Source: Arenibacter troitsensis (GTDB lineage: Bacteria > Bacteroidota > Bacteroidia > Flavobacteriales > Flavobacteriaceae). Taken from it: a DNA stretch of 64,000 bases. Positions 8,364-17,800 of this stretch are shown piece by piece. The notes under the pieces are model-generated. The model did not search any database and was not told where the DNA came from. It worked only from the letters and a program-made list of their open reading frames with translations. The number at the start of each line of letters is the position of its first letter. Position 1 is the first letter of the stretch. Where the stretch lies: positions 104,560 to 168,559 of the forward strand of contig NZ_FXAO01000009.1 in NCBI RefSeq assembly GCF_900177645.1, given 5' to 3'. The position numbers and the translations under genes are program-made.

Positions 8364-9866
8364 ATGAAATATATAATTATAGTGCTTGCCTTTTTGGCTA
8401 TGTCTTGTAATAACAAGGCAGATGATGCACACGCACATAATGCCGATGGTAGTCACATTGGAGAAGAAATTCCCCGATTGGACCACACCATTTGGACGGA
8501 CAAAACAGAACTATTCGTAGAATTTCCTGCATTAATAGTTGGAAATGGAAGTAGATTCGCTGCTCATTTTACCGAAATGGACAGACACCAGCCTGTTAGG
8601 GAAGGTTCGGTAACCGTAAGCTTAATAAAAGATGGTAAGGGCATCAGGAATACGGCGGATGCACCCACATCACCTGGGATATTTTCACCTGCAATTCAGC
8701 CCAAGGAAGCAGGGAACTATCAGTTGGTCTTTGAATTAACTACGCCCGGATATTCAGATAAGATCGTTATTGATGATATTACTGTATATGCCAATGCAGA
8801 TGAAGCCATAAAGGCCTTGGGTGCAGCCAAAGATGATGGGAGCATTTCATTTCTGAAGGAACAAGCTTGGAAAATAGACTTTCAAACAGCTGCTGCGGTC
8901 AATGGTAAAATCTATGATGTTATAAATACCTCAGGTGTTTGGATGCCTTCGCCCGGTTCCGTTAAGACAATGGCAGCAAAATCCAACGGGGTGGTGGATT
9001 TTGCAGTAAGCAATCTTACCGAGGGTACGCCAGTAAAAAAAGACCAATTATTGATCAATGTTAGCAGTCAAGGTTTGGCATCCAATAATTTGAGTATAGA
9101 AATTGCAAAGGCGCGTTCCAGTTTTGAACAGGCAAAGTCCGAATATGAACGTAAAAAGCAATTGTACGAATCGAAAATTGTTCCTAAAGCAGAGTTTGAA
9201 AAAGTAGAAAGCAATTTCAATATCGCCCGATCCAATTATCAAGGCCTTGCGGCTGGAGTGGCAGGTGACGGAAAGCAAATTCGGGCACCATTTGATGGTT
9301 ATATCACAGCGATAAATGTTGCCAATGGGGATTATGTAGACCAAGGAGCAGCAATGGTAACTGTAGGAACGCTTCGGTCCAGGGTATTAAAGACCCAAAT
9401 TGCACCTTCTTATGGACTCACCATGGAGAATGCACAAGGCATTTGGTATCAGACCAAGGATGGTCAATGGCGTAATGCTGCATCTTCTGGAGGTTTGATC
9501 CTTTCCATTGCTAAAGATGTAGATAACAACAGACCGCTAATTTCAGTATTCGCCAAGGTCAATGATGATATTGAAATGCCGGAAGGGAGCTTGACCCAGG
9601 TTCAAATTGCAATGGGCAACGCAACCCTAAACACAATGATTCCTGTAAATGCTTTGTTGGAAGATTACGGTAGCTATTCCGTTATGGTACAACTTTCAGG
9701 AGAAAGTTTTGAAAGAAGGCCTGTAAAAATTGGAAAGCGCAATGGAGAAAATGTTGAAATACTCCAAGGTCTGGAGATTGGGGAAGTGGTAGTAACCACA
9801 GGAGCATATCAGGTTAAAATGGCTTCAATGTCCGGTTCAACACCTGCACACGGTCACGAACATTAA
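8364..9866 (+). CDS. CusB/CzcB-like RND adaptor lipoprotein with extended N-terminus
   Basis: A 500-residue periplasmic adaptor. A lipoprotein signal ends at Cys15 (MSC) and is followed by a short His segment. About residues 40 to 150 form an extra beta-rich domain (FVEFPALIVGNGSRFAAHF, then GIFSPAIQPKEAGNYQL) seen in a subset of Bacteroidota metal adaptors. The standard adaptor parts follow: first lipoyl half near 200 to 240, hairpin helices near 245 to 305 (FEQAKSEYERKKQLYESK), second lipoyl half (IRAPFDGYITAINVANGDYV) and the membrane-proximal domain ending in His residues (HGHEH). It should connect the following RND pump (15 bp downstream) to a TolC channel. The metal is uncertain. Confidence 0.9.
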   Translation: MKYIIIVLAFLAMSCNNKADDAHAHNADGSHIGEEIPRLDHTIWTDKTELFVEFPALIVGNGSRFAAHFTEMDRHQPVREGSVTVSLIKDGKGIRNTADAPTSPGIFSPAIQPKEAGNYQLVFELTTPGYSDKIVIDDITVYANADEAIKALGAAKDDGSISFLKEQAWKIDFQTAAAVNGKIYDVINTSGVWMPSPGSVKTMAAKSNGVVDFAVSNLTEGTPVKKDQLLINVSSQGLASNNLSIEIAKARSSFEQAKSEYERKKQLYESKIVPKAEFEKVESNFNIARSNYQGLAAGVAGDGKQIRAPFDGYITAINVANGDYVDQGAAMVTVGTLRSRVLKTQIAPSYGLTMENAQGIWYQTKDGQWRNAASSGGLILSIAKDVDNNRPLISVFAKVNDDIEMPEGSLTQVQIAMGNATLNTMIPVNALLEDYGSYSVMVQLSGESFERRPVKIGKRNGENVEILQGLEIGEVVVTTGAYQVKMASMSGSTPAHGHEH

Positions 9867-9881
9867 AAAAATAGAAGAGAA

Positions 9882-12800
9882 ATGTTAAACAAAATATTAT
9901 CAATTTCACTTCAAAATAGATTGGTCATTCTATTGGGAGCGGTCGCATTGAGCGTGTTGGGTATTTATTATGCCAGGACAATGAACGTCGATGTATTCCC
10001 AGACCTTACGGCACCTACTGTAACCATTCTTACCGAAGCCCATGGAATGGAATCTGAAGAAGTTGAAAAATTAGTAACCTATCAACTGGAAACAGCCTTG
10101 AACGGCTCGCCAAATGTTCGAAGAATCCGTTCTTCATCGGCAGCAGGTATATCCATTGTTTGGGTAGAATTTGATTGGGGAACCGATATCTATCGTGCAC
10201 GCCAAATTGTGAGCGAACGGATCCCAATGGTAAGGGAAAATTTACCAGAAGGAATAGGTGCGCCGACTATGGCTCCTATTTCATCCATTATGGGCGAAAT
10301 AATGCTCATGGGAGTTACTTCGGATAGCCTTTCGGCAATGGAGCTCAGAACCCTTTCCGATTGGACCATTAGACCACGTATAAAAGCCATTGGTGGTATC
10401 GCCAATGTGGTGGTTATTGGTGGCGATTATAAGCAATACCAAGTATTTGCGAACCCTGAAAAGATGAAACATTACAATGTAAGTCTTTCAGAATTGGTAG
10501 AAAAGGTTAAAGAGGCCAATGCCAATGCACCAGGTGGTGTTATCAATCAATATGGGAACCAATACATTATCAAAGGAAGTGGTAGAGCCTATGTATTGGA
10601 GGATTTACAGGAAGCAGTTTTAAAACAGGTCAATGGTCAAACCATCAAAATTAAGGATGTGGCCACGGTGCAAATTGGAGCTGCCGACAAGATCGGGGAT
10701 GGTTCATTGAATGCAAACCCTGCGGTGATCTTAACCATTTCAAAGCAACCGGATGTAAACACATTGGAACTTACAGATCGTTTGGATGAAGCTATTGCTG
10801 ATTTACAGGCAACTTTGCCAAAAGGTGTAAACATCAAAAGTCAAATCTTTAGACAATCAGATTTTATTGATGCCTCGATCAGTAATTTGAATCAAACCTT
10901 AATGGAAGGTGCATTCTTTGTAATGATCATCCTTTTCATCTTTTTAATGAATTGGAGAACAACGGTAATTTCATTGCTTGCCATTCCTATTTCCTTATTG
11001 GTGTCCATTATCATCTTAAAATGGCTGGGTTATACTATTAATACCATGAGTTTAGGTGGGATGGCAATTGCTATAGGCGCCTTGGTGGATGATGCTATTA
11101 TTGATGTGGAAAATGTGTATAGGCGCCTGCGAGAAAATATCAGAAAACCAAAGTCTGGTCGGCAATCGACAATTACGGTCGTTCGGGACGCTTCCGTAGA
11201 AATACGAAGTTCGATCATTATCGCCACCTTGATTATCATTGTATCATTTATACCGCTATTCTTTTTGAGCGGAATGGAAGGTCGCTTATTGCAACCGTTG
11301 GGCATTGCGTTTGTTACATCTGTTCTAACGTCTTTGATCGTGGCTGTAACGGTAACCCCAATATTATGTTCCTATTTGTTGGATAACGAAAAGCTTTTGA
11401 ACAAACAAGCAGAGGGCACACGGGTGGAACGATGGTTACAGAAACATTATGGAAATACCTTGGAACGTGCCACAAAAATTCCAAAAGCTGTCATTGGTGT
11501 AACGGTCATTGCCTTTATTGTAAGTCTTTTAGTTTTAACACAATTGGGAAGAAGTTTTCTTCCAGAATTTAATGAAGGCTCTTTGGTAATTAGTGTGGTA
11601 GGACCCCCGGGAATGTCTTTGGAAGAGAGCAACAAAACAGGAAAATTGATAGAGACGATATTACTGGACCTGCCCGAAGTTGAAGTGGTTACCCGAAGAC
11701 AAGGACGAGCAGAACTGGATGAACACGCACAAGGTGTAAATGCTTCAGAAATTGATGTGCCCTTTATTTTGAAAGACAAAACCAAGGAAGAATTTTTTGA
11801 AGAAGTCCGTACAAAATTAAGCATTGCCCCAGGGGTAAACATTACATTAGGGCAACCTATTGCTCACCGGATAGACCATATGCTATCGGGTACACGTGCC
11901 AATATTGCGATCAAGATTTATGGCTCCGACCTACAACGTTTATTTGAAGTAGGCAAGAGCGTAGAGAAGAGCATCAAAGATATTGATGGCTTGGCGGATG
12001 TAGCGGTAGACCAACAAATAGAAGTTCCGCAGATACGCATCAAACCTAAACGTCAAATTTTGGCAGCCTATGGAATGACGGTAGGCAATTTAATGGAGCA
12101 GGTAGATATTGCTTTTGCAGGTGAAGAAGCTGGTGAAATTTATGAAGGTCAACAATATTTCGGTCTGGTTGTGCGCTACGAAAAACCATTTAGGAATGAC
12201 ATTGAGAACATCAACAATACATTGGTAAGCCTTCCCAATGGAAAATACACAATATTAGGTGAATTGGCAACCGTTCAATCCGTGAGCAGTCCAAACACTA
12301 TTAACCGAGAGGGTGTGCAACGTAAAATTGTAGTCGCTGCCAATGTACAGGGCAGGGATTTGCGAAGTGCCGTAAATGAAATAAAGGATGTTGTTGGCAG
12401 TAATGTAAAAATTCCGGAAGGTTACCGGGTGGAATATGGCGGACAGTTTGAAAGCGAATCCAAAGCATCCCAATTACTTATGTTCACTGCAGTCATTGCA
12501 ATAGCTATCATTTTCTTGCTATTGTATTATGAATTTAAAGATGTAAAACTGGCATTTGTAGTATTGATCAATCTGCCTTTGGCTTTAATCGGTGGTATAT
12601 TGATCGTGTACTTCACTTCCGGAATTATCAGTATCGCAGTGACCATAGGTTTTATTAGCCTTTTCGGTATCGCAACCCGAAATGGAATCCTTTTGGTTTC
12701 CAGATATGAGGATTTGAGAAAGGATGGAATGAAAGGTTTTCAATTGATAAAAACAGGAGCTTTAGATCGCCTAAACCCGATCTTAATGACGGCATTTACA

Positions 12801-12965
12801 ACAGGTTTGGCATTGATTCCATTGGCACTAAAAGGCGGCGAGCCTGGTAGTGAAATACAAAGCCCTATGGCAGTGGTTATTTTGGGGGGATTGTTATCTG
12901 CGACCATTTTAAACTTGTTAGTAATTCCCTGTGTATATCAATTGATGGTTTCAAGAAATAATTAG
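9882..12965 (+). CDS. HME-family RND metal efflux permease (CusA/CzcA type)
   Basis: A full-length inner-membrane RND pump of 1,027 residues. The first membrane helix is followed by DVFPDLTAPTVTILTEAHGM and a porter motif SSSAAGISIVWVEFDWG. The fourth helix holds GGMAIAIGALVDDAIIDVEN, where the Asp residues serve proton relay in HME pumps, and the second half repeats the fold with ITIGFISLFGIATRNG. A conserved HMLSGTRANIAIKIYG segment lies in the porter domain. It would drive metal export by proton antiport with the adaptor encoded just before it. The in-operon TolC gene is interrupted, so another outer-membrane factor may be used. A terminator hairpin follows 7 bp after the stop. Substrate among Co, Zn, Cd, Ni and Cu is unresolved. 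Confidence 0.93.
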   Translation: MLNKILSISLQNRLVILLGAVALSVLGIYYARTMNVDVFPDLTAPTVTILTEAHGMESEEVEKLVTYQLETALNGSPNVRRIRSSSAAGISIVWVEFDWGTDIYRARQIVSERIPMVRENLPEGIGAPTMAPISSIMGEIMLMGVTSDSLSAMELRTLSDWTIRPRIKAIGGIANVVVIGGDYKQYQVFANPEKMKHYNVSLSELVEKVKEANANAPGGVINQYGNQYIIKGSGRAYVLEDLQEAVLKQVNGQTIKIKDVATVQIGAADKIGDGSLNANPAVILTISKQPDVNTLELTDRLDEAIADLQATLPKGVNIKSQIFRQSDFIDASISNLNQTLMEGAFFVMIILFIFLMNWRTTVISLLAIPISLLVSIIILKWLGYTINTMSLGGMAIAIGALVDDAIIDVENVYRRLRENIRKPKSGRQSTITVVRDASVEIRSSIIIATLIIIVSFIPLFFLSGMEGRLLQPLGIAFVTSVLTSLIVAVTVTPILCSYLLDNEKLLNKQAEGTRVERWLQKHYGNTLERATKIPKAVIGVTVIAFIVSLLVLTQLGRSFLPEFNEGSLVISVVGPPGMSLEESNKTGKLIETILLDLPEVEVVTRRQGRAELDEHAQGVNASEIDVPFILKDKTKEEFFEEVRTKLSIAPGVNITLGQPIAHRIDHMLSGTRANIAIKIYGSDLQRLFEVGKSVEKSIKDIDGLADVAVDQQIEVPQIRIKPKRQILAAYGMTVGNLMEQVDIAFAGEEAGEIYEGQQYFGLVVRYEKPFRNDIENINNTLVSLPNGKYTILGELATVQSVSSPNTINREGVQRKIVVAANVQGRDLRSAVNEIKDVVGSNVKIPEGYRVEYGGQFESESKASQLLMFTAVIAIAIIFLLLYYEFKDVKLAFVVLINLPLALIGGILIVYFTSGIISIAVTIGFISLFGIATRNGILLVSRYEDLRKDGMKGFQLIKTGALDRLNPILMTAFTTGLALIPLALKGGEPGSEIQSPMAVVILGGLLSATILNLLVIPCVYQLMVSRNN

Positions 12966-12972
12966 ATAGTTC

Positions 12973-13006
12973 TATCGTAACCCTTTAAAAACATAGGGTT
13001 ACGATA
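12973..13006 (+). terminator. hairpin after the RND operon
   Basis: A perfect 12 bp stem, TATCGTAACCCT paired with AGGGTTACGATA, with a 10-base loop, starts 7 bp after the pump stop codon. The tail is AT-rich (TTAACTTTATTT) rather than a clean T run, so termination efficiency is uncertain. Confidence 0.65.
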
Positions 13007-13012
13007 TTAACT

Positions 13013-13036
13013 TTATTTAAGTATTTGCTTAAATAA
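13013..13036 (+). promoter_or_regulatory. ArsR-type operator
   Basis: TTATTTAAG-tatttg-CTTAAATAA is a perfect 9 bp inverted repeat with a 6 bp spacer, 46 bp before the ArsR-family reading frame. AT-rich imperfect palindromes of this form are the usual binding sites of ArsR/SmtB repressors, so autoregulation is the natural reading. Confidence 0.7.
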
Positions 13037-13055
13037 TTACATGAATATATCTTTC
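13024..13055 (+). promoter_or_regulatory. candidate promoter overlapping the ArsR operator
   Basis: TTTG at 13024 to 13027 and TATCTTTC at 13048 to 13055 are separated by 20 bp and fit the Bacteroidota TTTG / TAnnTTTG pattern with one mismatch in the -7 box. The -33 box lies in the spacer and right arm of the operator, so bound repressor would block it. Confidence 0.5.
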
Positions 13056-13086
13056 CTGAAAATAATACTATAACACTTGAATTGAG

Positions 13087-13434
13087 TTGTACGCGCGCAG
13101 AGGCCAACCAAAAACAACTACACGCTGTCGCGAAACCCAAGGAACAAACTCAGAGGCAATTACCGCAATCTGCAAAGTCCTGGCCTTGGCCGGTAACGAA
13201 ACGCGATTAAGGATACTTTTCTTTTTGAAAGAGGAAGGTGAGCTATGTCCCTGCGATTTTGTTGATATACTTGAAATGAGTGTACCCTCAGTTTCACAGC
13301 ACATACGTAAAATGAAGGATGTAGGATTGATTACTTCGAGACGTGAGGGGCAGACCCTGTATTATTCACTGGTCCAGAATCATAACGAAGTATTGGACAA
13401 TGTCTTTGCCAAAATTCAGAAAATAAAAAGGTAG
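13087..13434 (+). CDS. ArsR-family metalloregulator with frameshifted N-terminus
   Basis: The 115-codon frame opens at a TTG and contains a complete ArsR winged helix: AGNETRLRILFFL, the metal-site helix ELCPCDF with the paired Cys, and VPSVSQHIRKMKDVGLI. The first 13 codons are not protein-like for this family. In the neighbouring frame from TTG 13082, SCTRAEANQKQLHA matches the usual N-terminus, in which KQ(L/I) and two residues precede a Cys. Joining the frames by restoring one base after 13125 gives KQLHAC followed by RETQ, so a 1 bp deletion is likely. The gene precedes MerTP and GDCCVxC remnants, so it would be the mercury-type repressor of that module. Its DNA-binding core is intact, and an internal start may still give product. 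Confidence 0.75.
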   Translation: MYARRGQPKTTTRCRETQGTNSEAITAICKVLALAGNETRLRILFFLKEEGELCPCDFVDILEMSVPSVSQHIRKMKDVGLITSRREGQTLYYSLVQNHNEVLDNVFAKIQKIKR

Positions 13435-13440
13435 CATAAA

Positions 13441-14042
13441 ATGGAAACAGGAAAAACCTCGAACAAGGTCGCCTACGCCGGAATATTGACGGCCATAGCG
13501 GCATCAATATGTTGTATAACCTCGGTTATGGCATTGATTGCAGGAACCAGTGGAATCGCATCCACCTTTTCTTGGGTGGAACCATTTCGGCCCTATCTTA
13601 TCGACATCATTGTACTCGTATTGGTCTTAGCCTGGTACCAGAAACTACGACCAAAAGCCCAGAAGGTAATTGGCTGTGCTTGTGAGGATGATGCAAAACC
13701 CTTCTTTTGGTAACCAAAGAGCTTTCTTTTAATAGTAACAGTTTTCGCGGGATTGATATTGGCATTTCCAAACTACTCGAATATGTTTTATGCACAGCCC
13801 GGTAAGGATGTTATTGACGTTTCACAATCCAATATCGTAAAGCATGTCTTTGATGTAGAAGGAATGACCTACGCAGGGTGTGAAGACACGTACAGAGCGA
13901 GGTCAACAAATTGGATGGCATTTTATCGGTCAAGGCCAGTTACGAAGATGCGCATACAGTAGTGAAGTATGAGAAGGCCAAAACCGATTTGGCCGCAATC
14001 CAAAAAGCCATTAACAGCACAGGATATAAAATTGTTGAATAA
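13441..14042 (+). pseudogene. merTP: MerTP mercuric transport protein, decayed
   Basis: The first 90 codons encode MerT: ASICCITS holds the vicinal Cys pair of the first helix and the second pair is GCACEDD. A TAA at 13711 to 13713 interrupts the frame, which then continues with a membrane helix (SFLLIVTVFAGLILAFPNYS) and a MerP-like HMA domain. That domain has GMTYAGCE where GMTCxGCE is expected, so one mercury ligand is lost. Restoring one base near 13884 returns the expected continuation HVQSEVNKLDGIL through INSTGYKIVE to TAA at 14042. Three independent lesions (stop, Cys to Tyr, 1 bp deletion) make this a clear pseudogene of the fused MerT-MerP transporter found in Bacteroidota. No merA is present in the window. 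Confidence 0.88.
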
Positions 14043-14193
14043 TATAAAAATAAAGGTCTTTATTACTTTAAAATGCCCCAACCGTGGACATAAAAAAGAA
14101 GAGCAAATGCCCACGGATGCTTATCAATTTTTCTATGAATGCACAAGCTGCAAGAAAATGTTAAGGTCAAAAGATGACGATTGTTTCGTATAA
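14035..14193 (+). pseudogene. GDCCVxC-type small Cys protein, decayed
   Basis: From a possible TTG at 14035 this frame resembles the small Cys-rich GDCCVxC protein commonly next to MerTP in flavobacteria. The expected order is CPxCGHKK, MPTDACQFFYEC, CKxxL, then GDCCVxC. Here it reads CPNRGHKK (Cys to Arg), MPTDAYQFF (Cys to Tyr) and DDDCFV before an early TAA, so the signature motif itself is lost. An upstream in-frame ATG at 13969 would give a 74-codon frame running through the MerP remnant and is not a natural start. This is assigned from memory of the family, so it needs a profile search. Confidence 0.65.
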
Positions 14194-14300
14194 TGATATT
14201 ATGGTATAACTGTTTGCCAGCTCGCCCAAAAAGGTGTTCATTATTGCTAAATATTTAAATTAAAATTCTGTTAATCTCAATTAATAATAACAAAATTTTG

Positions 14301-14308
14301 TATTTTTG
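14301..14308 (+). promoter_or_regulatory. candidate Bacteroidota -7 box
   Basis: TATTTTTG fits TAnnTTTG and ends 6 bp before the ATG of the HYC_CC_PP gene, the same distance as at 6371. This implies a very short or absent leader. No clear -33 element was seen. Confidence 0.5.
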
Positions 14309-14314
14309 CATGGT

Positions 14315-14731
14315 ATGAAGAAAATCTTCCATAAGGTTTTAGCGGTTTCCATGGCGTTTGTGGTTATGATTACTACAATGTCCTTTACCATGGACATGCA
14401 CTTTTGCGGAACATCTTTGGTAGATCTTTCATTCAATGGAGTTGCGGATAGCTGTGGGATGGAAAAAGAACAGCCTACACAAGATTGCGAAACGGAAATT
14501 ACTTCAAAGTCTTGTTGTACAGAACACCAGTTGGTCAAGCAAGCTAATCAAGACCTCAAAATATCATTTGATAAAATTACTTTTGAGCAGCAAATTTTTG
14601 TTGCTGCATTTCTTTATTCTTATATTAATCTGTATGAGGGGTTTGATGAAAACATCAAACATTTTATTGACTACTCACCACCGTTTCTCAAACAGGACGC
14701 ACAGACTCTCTACGAAGTATATTTGATTTGA
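14315..14731 (+). CDS. HYC_CC_PP family protein
   Basis: A 138-residue protein from ATG 14315 (an in-frame TTG at 14306 lies inside the promoter box). A signal-like helix is followed by MHFCGTSLVD, a Cys pair (SKSCCTEH) and a C-terminal PP (DYSPPFLK). These are the three elements that name the HYC_CC_PP family, with Phe in place of Tyr. Its function is unknown, but genes of this family often sit just before CusA-type pumps, as here (132 bp upstream). It is likely exported and could bind Cu(I) through His, Met and Cys (MDMHFC). Confidence 0.82.
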   Translation: MKKIFHKVLAVSMAFVVMITTMSFTMDMHFCGTSLVDLSFNGVADSCGMEKEQPTQDCETEITSKSCCTEHQLVKQANQDLKISFDKITFEQQIFVAAFLYSYINLYEGFDENIKHFIDYSPPFLKQDAQTLYEVYLI

Positions 14732-14743
14732 TTTTTAGACAGT

Positions 14744-14761
14744 TCCCGAAAACTATCGGGA
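14744..14761. repeat. dispersed-type palindrome TCCCGA/TCGGGA
   Basis: TCCCGA-aaacta-TCGGGA is a perfect 6 bp inverted repeat in the gap between the HYC_CC_PP and CusA-like genes. Similar motifs are scattered between genes in flavobacteria. It could also act as a weak attenuator in the leader of the pump gene. Confidence 0.45.
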
Positions 14762-14863
14762 TATAAGCCCAACGGTACATCCGATATGGGCAACTTTTGT
14801 TGCGTTCAATATTCTGTACGCCCATCAACACACAAATGTATAACTGTCTAATTACCAGAATCC

Positions 14864-17800
14864 ATGCTGAACAAAGGCATAAAATTTCTAATAGAAAATA
14901 AGCTCGTTGCGGTTCTAATGCTTACTCTTTTTGTAGGCTGGGGCATTGTCAACTCCCCTTTTAATTGGGATACAGGATTTTTACCTACAGATCCGGTTGC
15001 TGTGGATGCTATTCCTGATATAGGTGAAAATCAGCAAATAGTTTTTACCAAGTGGGAGGGAAGGTCCCCTCAGGATATAGAGGATCAAATTACTTATCCA
15101 CTTACTACCTCGATACTTGGAATCCCAGGAGTAAAAACGATACGTAGCTCCTCCATGTTCGGTTTTTCAAGTATCTATATCATTTTTGAAGAAGATATTG
15201 AATTCTATTGGTCACGAAGTCGAATCTTGGAAAAACTTAATTCCTTACCCAGCGGACTATTACCTGACAATGTAAATCCTGCACTAGGTCCCGATGCTAC
15301 TGGTCTGGGGCAGATTTTTTGGTATACGTTGGAAGGTCGGGATAAAGATGGTAATGTTACCGGGGGATGGGATCTTCAGGAATTAAGAAGTATTCAGGAC
15401 TATTACGTAAAATATGCGCTTTCTTCTGCTGCAGGTGTTTCAGAAGTAGCCTCCATTGGTGGATATGTTAAGGAGTACCAAGTGGACGTAAATCCTGAAA
15501 TTATGCGGCAGTACAATATTAGCTTGAGCGATATTGTCAAAGCCGTTAAAAAATCTAATCAGGATATAGGTGCCCAGACCTTGGAGATTAATCAAGCCGA
15601 ATACTTGGTGCGTGGCCTTGGCTATGTCGAGTCTATTGAGGATATTGAAAATGCAGTTGTAAGTTCAGAAAATTTCACTTCCCTCCGCATTAAGGATTTA
15701 GGCAAGGTACACATGGGGCCGGCCCCTCGTCGTGGAATATTGGACAAGGAAGGAGCCGAAGTTGTTGGTGGAGTAGTAGTAGCTAGGTATGGCTCAAACC
15801 CTTTAGAAGTCATTAACAATGTTAAAAAACAAATTGAGGAGTTGGCCGCTGGTCTACCATCAAAGCAGTTAGAGGATGGTACAACTTCGCAGGTGACCAT
15901 AGTTCCTTTCTACGATAGAACGGAATTGATACATGAAACCCTGGGAACACTTAATGAAGCCTTGACCTTGGAAATTCTCATTACTATTTTAGTCATAATT
16001 GTAATGATATTCAATTTAAGGGCTTCCATACTTATTTCCGGTTTATTACCTGTAGCTGTATTAATGGTTTTTGTTACCATGAAGCTTTTTAATGTGGATG
16101 CCAATATTGTTGCCCTATCAGGTATCGCAATTGCAATCGGTACCATGGTGGATGTTGGGGTAATTCTCGCCGAAAATATGATAAGACACTTGGAAGATGA
16201 GAAGTTGCGTCATAACGAAAACGGCACCGAATATACGATCAACGAAATTATTTATAATGCCACTTCAGAAGTTTCCGGTGCCATTTTAACCGCCGTACTT
16301 ACAACTATTATAAGCTTTGTACCTGTATTTACAATGATAGGTGCGGAGGGCAAACTCTTCCGTCCATTGGCCTTCACCAAAACCATGGCACTTACGGCCT
16401 CATTGATTATAGCACTGTTTTTAATTCCCCCATTTGCGGCAGTGTTCTTTAAAAAGAACAACCTTAAACAAAATTCTAAATATATTTTAAATGCCATCCT
16501 CGTTATGCTTGGCATCACAGCCATCTTTTATGGATATTGGCTTGGGTTGATTCTGATAGCTTTTGCAACAACCGCGTTTTTGGGTATACTGGGGAAAGTT
16601 TCCTCTAAAAGAGCAAATTTGATCAATATTATCATATCGGTTGTAGCCATAATACTGCTGCTTGCGGCGTATTGGAGGCCTCTTGGTTTTGATCGAAGCA
16701 TATTCATGAACCTGATCTTCGTTAGTATTATCTGTTTTGGTCTGTTGGGAAGTTTCTCGATTTTCAGAAACTATTACTCCCGTATTCTCCAATGGGCGCT
16801 GGCAAACAAATTACTCTTCTTGATAATTCCTACCACGGTTTTAACATTGGGATTTATTATCATGAAAAATACCGGCAAGGAATTTATGCCCTCTTTAAAC
16901 GAAGGTTCATTTTTATTAATGCCTACATCATTACCTCATGCAGGTGTAGAAGAGAATAAGCGCGTGCTACAACAGCTAGATATGGCCGTAGCAAGCATTC
17001 CCGAAATTGAAACTGTAGTAGGTAAATCCGGACGAACAGAATCGGCATTGGACCCTGCACCTCTTTCCATGTACGAAAATGTAATTCAATACAAATCGGA
17101 GTACATGCGTAATTCGAAAGGAGAACGCCAACGGTATAAAGTTAATGAGGATGGCCTTTTTGTTTTGAAAAATGGCAATTTTAATATTAATCACAATAAC
17201 AAATTGGACGGTGACAAACATTACGAGGAGTATCAATTGCAAACAATAGTAACCAATGATGACCTGGTTCCAGATAATAACGGTGAATATTATAGGAACT
17301 GGCGACCAAAAATAAAATCTCCTGACGATATCTGGAACGAAATTGTAAGGGTAACTAAATTTCCTGGAATTACCTCCGCTCCTAAATTGCAACCCATAGA
17401 AACACGTTTGGTGATGCTGCAAACTGGTATGCGCGCACCAATGGGCATAAAAGTAAAGGGTCAGGATTTACAGGAAATTGAAGCCTTTGGTCTGCAATTG
17501 GAAAAAATCCTTAAACAGGTAGATGGCGTAAAAGAACAGGCCGTATTTGCAGACCGTATCGTTGGTAAGCCCTATTTATTGATAGATATCGATCGTAAGC
17601 AACTTGCTCGTTATGGCATATCTGTAATGGACGTACAAGAAGTTCTACAAGTAGCGGTGGGCGGAATGCCTTTGACCCAAACTGTTGAAGGCAGGGAACG
17701 GTACTCAATAAGGGTTCGTTATCCAAGGGAGTTACGGGAAAATCCAACGGATCTCGAAAACATATATGTTCCAGTTGAAAAAGGAAGTCCCGTGCCATTG

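Noticed and set aside
13969..14193. 74-codon frame as an intact protein
   Set aside because: Its first part is out-of-frame MerP remnant; only the end matches a known family, and that is damaged.
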